64,000 nt of DNA from Tetmemena sp. SeJ-2015. Lineage: Eukaryota; Ciliophora; Spirotrichea; Sporadotrichida; Oxytrichidae. The notes under the pieces are model-generated. The model was given only the letters and a program-made list of their open reading frames with translations. It ran no database searches and was not told the DNA's origin. Positions 35,201 through 44,300 of the stretch are shown piece by piece. The number at the start of each line of letters is the position of its first letter. Position 1 is the stretch's first letter. The stretch lies in contig JAJKFJ010022835.1 of the NCBI GenBank assembly GCA_027382625.1, forward strand, positions 17,656-81,655. The letters are read 5' to 3'. Position numbers and translations under genes: made by a program.

Positions 35201-35668
35201 ACAGTTTAGCAGAAGATTGAGCACTACACTTTCATCTTCCACACTTTCGTATTTATGCAAGTCTTCAACTGGATCAACTCTCGCAAGCTTGGTTAAATCT
35301 ACAACGTGTTTCAGGGTTTCTTCGATAACTTGCTCTTTCTCATTATCATGGTCTTCACCATCATCGGCCAGTGTCTTCTCGTCCAATACGGAGGCTAGTC
35401 AGTTCGCACAGTTCCTCTGACCTGGTAAAAGCATGCTCTTTGTATCGGCATTGGAGCATTAAGTTTGATTGTCTCAGTGTTCATCAAGGTCTTCTTGCCC
35501 GTTTCTTGGTTCTCTCGCTTCGAGATGAAGGAAGAGCCTCTCACTGAAGAACAAAATCAGGCTGTTATCAAAATATAGCTGAGAATTAAATTAAAATCGG
35601 TGATTAGTTAAAATACTAAATGGGGAATTGCAAATTCTAGACTGTTGAAATCACAGATTTACTCCTGA
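29248..35668 (+). CDS. PMCA-type Ca2+ P-type ATPase, copy 1 (collinear, probably decaying)
   Basis: P2B ATPases export Ca2+. ATG at 29248 ([20 protein letters not shown]). Motifs in order: transmembrane [20 protein letters not shown]; actuator TGE in [30 protein letters not shown]; phosphorylation site [47 protein letters not shown]; and C-terminal helices through [16 protein letters not shown] to [16 protein letters not shown] introns lie at 29761-29996, 30079-30176 and near 32699. IESs with pointers ATTAA, ATT, TATTAA, AACT and AGACAAGTTGAA all restore frame. Oddities: MVTQDN where the family has MVTGDN, GTSD where the family has GTND, and EIMGCANE where copy 2 has ETMGGANE. The stretch corresponding to LPRIRTLWEL in copy 2 is not found where a 1.7-kb interruption carries a transposase. 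A frame break lies near 35000. This is likely a pseudogene or an alternative paralogue. Confidence 0.8.
30024..30058 (+). other. IES, pointer ATTAA, copy 1
   Basis: ATTAA at 30024-30028 and at 30059-30063. Removing 35 bp joins ND-I to KKRIEE and then a conserved intron starting at 30079. Copy 2 has an IES at the same codon with the same pointer (38957/39000). Confidence 0.7.
30205..31907 (+). other. Long interruption of ATPase copy 1 carrying mobile DNA
   Basis: The ATPase frame is readable to FGSNSNKT (about 30205) and resumes at [15 protein letters not shown] (about 31907). Between them lie about 1.7 kb containing a short inverted-repeat element and a broken transposase gene. Compared with copy 2, about ten residues (LPRIRTLWEL) are missing at the join and no clean pointer pair is visible. 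It may be an IES with a missing small MDS, or a deletion caused by transposon insertion. Confidence 0.6.
30417..30566. mobile_element. MITE-like element with 29-bp inverted termini
   Basis: The left end at 30417-30445 (TTTTACAGAGTTGGCACGGG...) and the right end at 30536-30564 (GTTCAAGCTCCCGTGCCAAC...) are inverted repeats matching at 27 of 29 positions around a 90-bp unique centre. TAAATT lies close to both outer ends (30412-30417 and 30561-30566), a possible target duplication. The ends are much more GC-rich than the surroundings. It encodes no protein. It lies about 320 bp upstream of the transposase, but that gene does not lie between the repeats. Confidence 0.75.
30883..31913 (+). pseudogene. 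Tc1/mariner (IS630)-superfamily transposase, broken
   Basis: Transposases of this superfamily cut and paste DNA with a DDE catalytic triad; ciliate TBE and Tec elements encode relatives. A frame from ATG at 30883 contains a helix-turn-helix region ([30 protein letters not shown]) and stops at TGA 31123-31125. The continuing frame has [20 protein letters not shown], a TGA at 31227-31229, then [32 protein letters not shown] and [20 protein letters not shown]. Aspartates in CADEA and LVDN and the glutamate in NGIEF form the triad, with 34 residues between the second D and the E (DD34E). The C-terminal part is intact to TGA 31911-31913. Two breaks make it inactive as read here. No (C4A4)n telomere-like ends, typical of TBE elements, were seen. 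Confidence 0.8.
32175..32280 (+). other. IES, pointer ATT, copy 1
   Basis: ATT at 32175-32177 and 32281-32283. Removing 106 bp joins TTRVQIE to [10 protein letters not shown] in frame. Copy 2 is interrupted at the same codon (39438/39559) with a different 3-bp pointer, GAA. Confidence 0.7.
33168..33212 (+). other. IES, pointer TATTAA, copy 1
   Basis: TATTAA at 33168-33173 and 33213-33218. Removing 45 bp joins EQGLIKF to the following [10 protein letters not shown] frame. The counterpart in copy 2 is 40451/40491 with pointer AAGTT, shifted by a few bases. Confidence 0.75.
33577..33623 (+). other. IES, pointer AACT, copy 1
   Basis: AACT at 33577-33580 and 33624-33627. Removing 47 bp joins ASNNN to [14 protein letters not shown] in frame. 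Copy 2 has an IES at the identical site with the identical pointer (40851/40894). Confidence 0.8.
33917..34456 (+). other. 540-bp IES, 12-bp pointer AGACAAGTTGAA, copy 1
   Basis: AGACAAGTTGAA occurs at 33917-33928 and 34457-34468. Removal joins FSIIKDKLK to [14 protein letters not shown] in frame. Inside, at 34033 onward, is a sequence starting MHSDLEKIF that matches the first segment of the gene nested in ATPase copy 2 (41371). This is the same junction that is scrambled and inverted in copy 2. Confidence 0.85.
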
Positions 35669-36625
35669 TCTGTAGCTTGCTCGTTAGCTTTTCCAAAATT
35701 AATTTGAGTTTTTTCTTTAATCAACCTGAAAGCTCCCTCATTAGAAAGAAAAGTTGCACGCACTCATCATCGTTTTTTTCCAAATCTTATGTCATTAATA
35801 ATTCTGTACTGAGTGCTCTCAAGTTGCAAGGATGAAAAGTTCTTAGAATTTGTTGCTGATTCGAATGGTGTAATAATTATTCAAATCTGGGATATTCCAA
35901 AAGTCATGATCTTATTCATTTATCATACAATATCTAATTCAATTCTCCTTTATATATATTAATTTCTTACCTATAATGGAATCATTTTTTGGAAAATAAC
36001 TGATATCTGCTGTTAAAACTGACTATTGAAAGCTTTTCTGACATTAAACCTAGATTGACACTATCAACTGATGATCAACCCTATTTAGTTTTTAAGTCAA
36101 AATAGCATTATTTTGATAATTTTATAGTTAATTGAACATGATCATAAGCTATGAATCAAGAATGATAAAAGAAGCGATTCTATTCTTATTTTTCGATAGA
36201 AAATGGATAAGCAAGTTTGCAAATAAGAGATCTGAGCTAAGAATAATTGCTGCTTTTGATTCAATTTAATACTTGACTCATTCTTAATTTATAGTAAATT
36301 CAATGAAATGGAAATATAGGGTTTCTAAATTAATGAATGCAAAATGATTTTATGAAAAGCAGTTTTTTATATTAATAATTGAATAGAGAATTAATTAACG
36401 CATTAAAAACCATAAACCCCCATCAAATGATGATAAGGATGTTAGTATAAGTTGAGTATAAAAATTAATAACATCATTAGAGTAGAAAATTAAATTAAAA
36501 TCTTGTTTTATAATAGTAATAAATGAGGGCGTTGCAGTGGCTGTTGAATTAACAGATTTACCCCGATCTTAAGCTTGATTGATAAGTTTATTCTTTAATA
36601 ATCGTCTGTGAACCTCTCAGCAGTG
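35583..36625. repeat. Imperfect direct repeat downstream of ATPase copy 1
   Basis: About 35583-35735 (ATTAAATTAAAATC ... CTGTTGAAATCACAGATTTA ... GATCTGTAGCTTG) and about 36489-36625 (ATTAAATTAAAATC ... CTGTTGAATTAACAGATTTA ... GATCTTAAGCTTG) are related in the same order with small indels. The first copy covers the extreme 3' end of the ATPase reading frame, so the second may be a leftover of an ATPase 3' end. Confidence 0.5.
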
Positions 36626-38240
36626 AGATATGATGCTGATTACAAATTTTAGGATTTAAAGATGAATTGATTGTGTTATTACTAGTTTTAGATTGGACAC
36701 ACTTCAGCTACAGCTGATTTGTACTATTTTAATTTAATTTAATTTCTAATTTTTTCCTTATTTAAATTCTTTGATATAGTGGGAAAAAAGTTAATTTTTC
36801 ATTAAAAATAAGTTCTTAAAATAAGTTAAGAAAGGAGATAGATGATAATTTAATTGAGCAATAGATTTAAAATTAATTGTAAAATCTATAAAGCACTCAT
36901 TTATATTTAATTCAGGCATCCAATATTTTTTATTTTACTATAAATTCTTTAATGTTGAATTTTAATAATGCAACTACACTTTGGAATCATATAAATAATA
37001 TTTTTATAGGTCTGATGTTGAAACAATTCATCTTTACTTTTAAAAGTGAGGGTGTTGTTTAAGCTAAGTCAAGGTAAAATTAATTAGGAGAAGAATAGAA
37101 CTGCTAAGATAGAAAAGGATATTGTTAAAGAAATTAAGTGTGACTTTAATAATCTCGCCACAAATTTTAAGCAAATATCTTTTGAAGATCTTTATATTTA
37201 TCTTATTTATATTTCGATTACCACAAATTAAGTTTCTATTAGAGAATCTAAATTATTTAATTTTGCTGACCATTTTAAATTAGATGAAGGTAATAGTAGT
37301 TTTCATACATTCTAAGTGATGGAGCACCAAAGAACGAAGCATAATTTAAAACTTACTAAGTCCTGCAAAAAATTTTCTGGCCTTGAAGATAGATTAAGTT
37401 GCAAAAACTCAGATGATTCAAGATCAAGACTATGTGGACCTATTTACTATTGGGAAAGAAAAATCTTAATTTCCCTTTTAAAAGACTTTTCGTAACAAAT
37501 CTATTACCAATTGAAGGAGTGAAATTCTTTCTTTTGCAGTGTCAGCAGATTTTATTTTGAATTACTTCACTTCAACAATTAAAATAATCTACCCATTGGA
37601 GGCATCATTTCATTTGGAATTGAGAAATTATAATAGGCTATCAATATAAAATGTATTTTCAACTCTAATAAGCTTTCCAGCTTTTAAGTTTTTGACTGTT
37701 TTTAGATATTTATCTCTCTCATTCTCTTTCTCTGCTTTTAACTGCGTTTTATTTCGAAGTCTAGCAATTAATAGTAACCTGTTTGAATTTAAGCTGGTTT
37801 GAATTAATAAATTCTGAGGTGGCAGCGATTATTATTGGATAAATAGAATTAGTTTATTGAAGATTCAATATACAAAATACAACAAATCTTAATTGCAAGT
37901 CTTAGTTTAATTAATTCTGTAAAGTAATTATATTAAAACCTTCATGGCTTTGTAAAGAACACAAATCTCAGCATCTAAATAATTCTTAAGAGGCATTCCG
38001 GATAATAAATCTAAAACCCGCACTGCTAAAAAATCAATCACAAAGTACTTTTTCTATTCCAAAGAAAAAAATTTCACTGCACTTATATACTTTTGAGCTT
38101 ATCCAAAATTCAAAGTTTCTAGAGGATTCATGCTTGTAATAAAAGCTTGGGTCCAATTTCACTGTTGTATATTTGTATTTCTGAATCTTCAATAGCCTAA
38201 TTCTATTTATTCTATAATTACTCTCGTGGTTGCTCTATAT
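35669..38240. other. AT-rich region between the tandem ATPase paralogues
   Basis: About 2.5 kb with no supported gene. It holds the second copy of the direct repeat above, a dispersed repeat (36795-37050), and from about 37540 DNA resembling the upstream flank of copy 1. Short open stretches are all interrupted by TGA. Confidence 0.5.
36795..37050. repeat. Dispersed repeat, copy A
   Basis: Shares with 51005-51260 the series CTTAAAATAAGT, CAATAGATTTAAAATTAATT, GTAAAA, GCACTCATTTATA, TTAATTCAG, TTTATTTTACTA, TTAATGTTGA and GTTGAAACAAT/GTTGAAACGAT in the same order and orientation. Identity by eye is high in these blocks, with indels between. It encodes no protein; it may be an old element or a duplicated intergenic piece. 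Confidence 0.7.
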
Positions 38241-38308
38241 AATTTAATATCTTCTTTAAATAAGGTAGACTTCCCACCACTTAGTTGCAACAAGAACAAA
38301 CTTAAGCG
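38241..38308 (+). promoter_or_regulatory. Conserved 5' flank of ATPase copy 2
   Basis: TTTAATATCTTCTTTAAATA and AGGTAGACTTCCC followed by ACTTAGTT match the flank of copy 1 (29181-29247) up to the ATG at 38309. It is a likely promoter/5'UTR. Confidence 0.55.
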
Positions 38309-41254
38309 ATGGCTGCCCAACAAAAGAATATAGGAGAACCGCTCCTCACCAGCGATCTCTTCGACATCTCGAAAGAACAGCTAGTGTAAGTAAAAGTGAA
38401 AAGCTCATTCTTAATCCATGACACGAAATTCTTACTTACTATTCTTCTAGTGATCTTTTCCATTCGGATCATGTAATTTTAAGATTCAATTTAAACTTCT
38501 TAAAGTATATTGAATTAGGATAACATCCACAACTACCATGCTAAGGGAAATAAAGTTTCCCACAGTGTTTACGAGCTGTGGAACACATACGGTGGCCCCA
38601 AGGGTCTCTCCGCTAAACTCAGATCTAATCTCAAAGTAAGAAAAGCAGCCCAGCAATTATATATCTCTCTAAGATTCACTCCTTGCCTTGGTTTATATCT
38701 CGAGAACACTTAAGCCAGCTAAAGTGAATCACCCTAGCATGATCTCAGATATTACTAAGCCTTCACAGGGATTACGTAATATAGGGCAGTGGGTGGAGTG
38801 ATATACTCAATCTCAAAGTACGATAAGCAGGCTTAAGCTCATAGTTTAGAAATTGAGAGTTAAGATGGAAATTGGAGCGAGATTTACTTAAAATTAAATG
38901 GCTTGATAAGAAACTAATCTATTTTTTAGAACGGAATTCTTGGAACTGAAAATGACATTAACACTTAATATTATTGAACTCTATTCATCTTTGCTTTAAA
39001 TTAAGGAGAGAATCAGTCAGTAAGTGTTATTAGCAGAGTTAAATAGAAGTGGTATCTACACCTACTTATTATATAATGAGATCTTTAAATTGATCAATTA
39101 CTTATCTTCTGCTTATAGTTTTGGCTCTAATAGCAAGAGACTGCCTCGCATTCGCACTCTGTGGGAACTCATCTTGGAAAACTTCGAAGACCGAATTCTG
39201 CAAATCTTGCTGATTGCTGCTTTCGTGTCATTAGGTATCGGTATTTGGAAGGAAGGTATTGAACACGGATGGATCGAGGGTCTTTCAATCTTCATCGCCG
39301 TGGCTATCATTGTATCTGTGACTGCAGGAAACAACTATATCAAGGAGAAACAGTTCCAAAGGCTAGTCTCTAAGGCTGCAGATGAATACATCGCCGTCTA
39401 TAGAGGAGAGGATGGATCAACCACCACAGTTAAATTAGAACTCACTATAATAAGTGCATTCAACAAATTCTTCGTATTTGAGGTTAACACAACTTATTTT
39501 AGTGAGTGCTCAACTCTGAATTAGTCATGAATTTAAGCTTAATTGAATAAGAGATGATGAATTAGTAGTGGGTGACTTGATCAAGATTGAGGCAGGAATG
39601 AGAGTGCCAGCAGACTGCTTGCTTGTTAACGGCACTGATGTTGCTTGTGACGAGTCAGCAATGACTGGAGAGCCAGATCAGATGGAGAAAACTCCCCTCT
39701 CAGAGAGCACTTTTGAACACAACCCCAACCCATTCATGATTGGCAAGACTCTCGTAGTCAGTGGCTAAGGATAGGCTTTAATTTGCGCAGTTGGAGTTTA
39801 TACTAGATCAGGTATGGCTGAGGAGAAATTGACTATTGAAGAAGAAGCAACTCCTCTCCAAGAGAAGCTAGAGACAATCGCAAATGAGATTGGAAAGATT
39901 GGTGTGTATGTTGCTATCCTCACCTTCATTGCAATGACTATCAAGCTCATTATCACTACTGCAGTCAGCGATGCTAGCGTAAGTAGACCCATTTTCTTCA
40001 TTAAGCCTCGAACTCATGATCATTTTATAGCATTTGATGACTGTTGCCACCTTGAAGAAGCTTATTGAGTTTGTTATCATTGCTATCACTGTGATTGTGG
40101 TCGCTGTTCCTGAGGGTCTACCTCTTGCAGTTACCATTTCCCTCGCCTTCTCAGTCATGAAAATGAAGGAAGAGAACAACTTAGTAAGAAAGCTTGAGGC
40201 TTCTGAGACTATGGGAGGAGCAAACGAGATCTGCACAGACAAGACTGGTACTCTAACAAAGAACGAGATGTCAGTTCGCGAGATCTACTTCAACGAGCAG
40301 ATCTACTCTGGAAGACCCTCTCACTTTAACTCACTCACCAATGCTGATAAGCTCATAGAGTCTGTGCTATTCAACTGCTCTGCTCGCATTGAGAAAAACG
40401 CCAAGGGTGAACTCGAGGTTAAGGGTAACTGCACTGAGCAAGGTCTTATTAAGTTTCAATTGTCATTTATTGTTCTTACTGAAAGATATAAAGTTCCTCA
40501 TGGAGGTTGGAGTTGACGCTCATCATATCATTCGCCAGAAGGATGAAAGAATTCTCCAGTAAATTACCTTCAGCTCCAGACGCAAGAGAGCTGCCACTGT
40601 TGTTCGCCACCCCACCATCGAGAACCTTGTCAGAGTTTTCGTGAAGGGTGCACCTGAAATTGTTATGGATTATTGCGACACCATCTTGGATAAGGACGGA
40701 AATACTAAGGACTTCAACTCCAAGTAGAAGGAGAAGACCCTCTAAGATATTGTCTACGGCACCTTCGCTAAGAAGGCCTTCAGAACTCTCCTCGTCGCCT
40801 ACACTGACCTTACCCTCCAAGAATACGAGGCACTCCTCGCCGATAACAACAACTAATTAATCAAGTAAGCATATACTCTTCTTTAATGCTTATAACTTCC
40901 AAAGCGAGAAAGACAGAGAAGTACTTGAGAGTGGCTTGACAGTTGCTGGTATCTTCGCCTTGCTGACCCCTTGAGAGACGAGATCGTTGACTCAGTGCGC
41001 AAGTGCCACCAGCAGGTATTAACATTCCGTATGGTCACTGGTGACAGTCTTGACACCGCCAAGGCCATTGCCATCGAGGCAGGTATCATCACAGCTGCTG
41101 AGGCTGATCAAGAATACGTTTGTATGGAAGGCAAACAGTTCCGTGAGAGCTGTGGAGGCCTAGTGAAGATGGAAGATACCACTAACGGAGGTAGACTCAA
41201 GGAAGAGATCGGCAACAAGGGTATGTTCAGAATCGTTAAGGACAAGTTGAAGGT
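38309..41254 (+). CDS. PMCA-type Ca2+ P-type ATPase, copy 2, N-terminal two thirds (scrambled gene)
   Basis: Ca2+-exporting P2B ATPase. ATG at 38309 (MAAQQKNIGEPLLTSDLFDI). Introns are at 38386-38450, 38636-38929, 39020-39118 and 39979-40030 (GT..AG). IESs have pointers GGAT, ATTAA, GAA, AAGTT and AACT. Motifs: [83 protein letters not shown] and RMVTGDSLDTAKAIAIEAGI, all canonical, so this copy looks functional. The frame stops being ATPase at KDKLKV (pointer GACAAGTTGAAGGT, 41241-41254). The hinge, last membrane helices and C-terminus are on the other strand at 47656-48832. A 1-nt loss near 40958 (before DPLRDEIV) and a compensated pair near 41006-41025 break the frame; base error is likely. 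Confidence 0.85.
38466..38517 (+). other. IES, pointer GGAT, copy 2
   Basis: GGAT at 38466-38469 and 38518-38521. Removing 52 bp joins VDLFHS to DNIHNYHAKGNK in frame. Confidence 0.65.
38957..38999 (+). other. IES, pointer ATTAA, copy 2
   Basis: ATTAA at 38957-38961 and 39000-39004. Removing 43 bp joins GTEND-I to KERIS, then the intron at 39020. Same site and pointer as in copy 1 (30024/30059). Confidence 0.7.
39438..39558 (+). other. IES, pointer GAA, copy 2
   Basis: GAA at 39438-39440 and 39559-39561. Removing 121 bp joins STTTVKLE to [10 protein letters not shown] in frame. The counterpart in copy 1 is 32175/32281. Confidence 0.7.
40451..40490 (+). other. IES, pointer AAGTT, copy 2
   Basis: AAGTT at 40451-40455 and 40491-40495. 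Removing 40 bp joins EQGLIK to [14 protein letters not shown] in frame. Confidence 0.8.
40851..40893 (+). other. IES, pointer AACT, copy 2
   Basis: AACT at 40851-40854 and 40894-40897. Removing 43 bp joins LADNN-N to FQSEKDREVLESGL in frame. Same site and pointer as in copy 1. Confidence 0.8.
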
Positions 41255-41370
41255 TCAACTACCTCTCATATTATAAAAATAGGTTATAAAGGCTCATTAT
41301 AAGTGCCTGCAAAAAGCCATAATGGTCAAAGATTAATCAAAATAATAGTAAATTAAAATTTTAATTAAAA

Positions 41371-44300
41371 ATGCATAGTGAACTGGAGAGGATATTCAAG
41401 GCCAGGACTGACTAACTTAAAACTATAGTCAGCAAAGAAGACAAGCAACAGTAAATCAATGCCTCCTCAAATGGATTATATTGAAATTTTTTTAAGTCCT
41501 TTCATTCATTCTAAATGGAGCAGGAGGAGGCTCAAACTCTGGAAACAACCAAGGGCACATGCTAAACAGTGGCGGGTTCAAACGACAGAGGGGGTAATTC
41601 AGACCGCCCCTACAGCACTAGAAATCTCAACGACGATAATTTAGACTCATCTCAGACCAAGGAAAACTTCTACAAGGAAGAATTCCTAAGATAACTTAAG
41701 CTCATGGACTAAACTCCCTAAATCAATCCTTCAAACTTATTCTACCAGCCCTTTACTAAGCTCTTATCAGCAATAGTGCCTCAGCAGTGGTGGTGTTAAC
41801 CTCCCTAATGTTCTGAATCTACACAGCAACTTCAAATGACTAGCTTCCTCTCTCGAGACTTGGACGAAAGCAAGACTAGACCAAGGCTGACCTTAATGGA
41901 AGCATGACTGCTGGTTCAGTTTATGGCTAGTCGGTCTAAAATCGGAAGGCCTCTCAGTTTGAGGGACAGACTTTGAATGAGAGAGTTAATGGCTCAGATC
42001 CTTTGAGCGCCTTTAGATTCATGACCAGTAAAAATCTGCTTGCCCAAGGAGTTTTTGAAGAACTCACTTCTTTGCAGAACCTGTACTGTCAGAAAATTAT
42101 CTCAACCCAGGCCTGAAGAATCTGAGGAAGAGACAACAACTGTAATAATAAGTATTTAGTTTCTACTTATAGTCATTTATTGTTTAAGATGAAGAGACGA
42201 CTACTACTGTTGAGACTCATGAAGGAGTGGAAACCGAAAACTTATTAGAGGACGAGACTCCAGGGTCAACTTAGCGTCTGGAGAAAGGAAAACTATAGAA
42301 GATGCTCTAGTTCAAAATTCAGAAGGAGGTAGCCGAGTAGATCAACGAAGAAGAGAAAGCTAAGTTCTAAAAGGCGCAGTACCACATGGCGCATTTAATT
42401 TCCTAATATAGATGTATAGTTGTGTTTTAAGATTTCTTGGATGATCTTTCTGCAGAGCAGAAGTACTACAACTTCCACTCTCCTTCGTTCTCACACAAGA
42501 TGACTGAGAAGATGGGTCAGAGCATCTAGCAGTTTTGCACTCAGCTTCTGTAGAAAAAGAAACATCAACCTAGAGACTTATTTTAAAGGAAAGTCTAAAA
42601 TTTCTAGAATCAGAATAGTCTATATTTAGGAATAAACAATGTTCCTGGCACTACTAACTTAGTCTCCTTATAACTTGGGGCTTCGAATGGAACCAATGGA
42701 GGCCTTGGCGGAGGGAATACAGGAAATCAGAATATGTAGATGACTCGCTAGCAGCGTCAAAATAGAGAGGACAGAGAGCGATTTGAAGCCAAGGAAAGAG
42801 AACTTACAGAGAAATTTATCTAATAAATGCTTATTGCATGAATGAATCTTTAATCATAGATGCAAATTAGAGGCAATCAGATTGCGGAAGAGAAATCCCC
42901 AAGTAGAAGGTCTTAACGCTCTTGAACTTTCGATCGAGTAGATATTCTCTCTTCCTACTCAGGCTATATTAAGCGAGAGAGACCAAACTATTTAGTTGAG
43001 AACAGACAATTCTTAAAAATTAATAATTTCCTTTTTATTCCTAATCAAGAGGAGCCTCTGCCTCGCCTTCAAGGACTCCAACATCTGAGGGTTAGAGTAA
43101 CTTAATGAATTACAAAGCAGATATTACAAAACGAAAGAAAGAGTTCACTTAGATTTTACTCAACCCCTAAAAGGTTCTTAAAAAATATAAAGTAAAGTAA
43201 AGTAAAATTTTAGGAATGGAATTAATAATCAATTTCAAATCTCAGCACTTAAAAGTACTAGATAAGAAACCGTACTATTATCCTGTGTAATCTTAAAAAA
43301 TATAATTTACCAATTTCAATATCTTCAATGATTTTAAAAGCTTGCACTTGATGATTCAGAGGAGGCTAGAAAAAGCGGTTGCTTGAAAAATTTGTGGAAG
43401 ACTTATTCACTGAGCAACCTGAAATGGAGAGTTGGGTAGAGGCTAAAGAAATAATCCCCTCTTTAGAAGATAATGCCTCTGAGATAGGAGGAAAGGCAAT
43501 CTCTAAGAAGACAGTAGGCGAGGCAGATAATATACACACAGAAACTGCAAAAGGCAAGTCTCACTTTAAAGCTAAACTATTCAAATGCTTATAACATACA
43601 TTAAGTCTGCTATGGAATAAATAGAGATAGCAGAGTTTGGTATCTTCAGGGACCTGGGTCCTTATGCGAGACAACTTTAGCCACAGAGCAATATTATTGA
43701 GAATTAACCTTAATATTATAAGCAAAGTTAAGAAAGAGAGGAAGAAAAAGCGGCGTATCCAGAAGAAAGTGCTTGAGAATCATATCCAAATTGACTCGCA
43801 GCAGCAGAACCTTAATGAAGAAATATACATGCTAGTTATAAGTGGACTACTGCCACTGGATATGATAGTGAGTAGGATAAATGCGCTCAATCGCAGAGAG
43901 GCTTATCTCAAAACCCTTGCCAACAAGGTTGATCTCCACTATCAACTTAATATATTGTAGATGTTAAAAGTAGTATTAAATATGATGACACTAGAATGAA
44001 AATGGGGAGAAGACTAAATCTCTTAATCCGTAAGTTCGATCAGCAGCTATGATAGGTCTTGGGATGCTTGAGTGCACACTCATAGACACCTCTCCTTCCT
44101 CAGCATCAGATTCGGAGAACTCACAGGACTCGAACGATTCTCAATCTTTTAAAAGACAAACCCCTCAAACACATCATTTGATTGAATTCTTTCATATTTT
44201 TAGCTCAAAGATAGTAGCTCCACACCAAAACTTAAGGAGCCAAAGTTGCTTCAGCCTCAAAAGAATCCTAGAAAATAGGTGATAGAGATTTGGGGAACTA

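Noticed and set aside
39979..40030. IES in ATPase copy 2
   Set aside because: It starts GTAAGT, ends TTATAG, has no pointer repeat, and is conserved in copy 1 at 32699, so it is an ordinary intron.
29248..41254. Two ATPase copies as an assembly duplicate of one gene
   Set aside because: IES sequences, introns and protein residues differ throughout, so they are genuine diverged paralogues.
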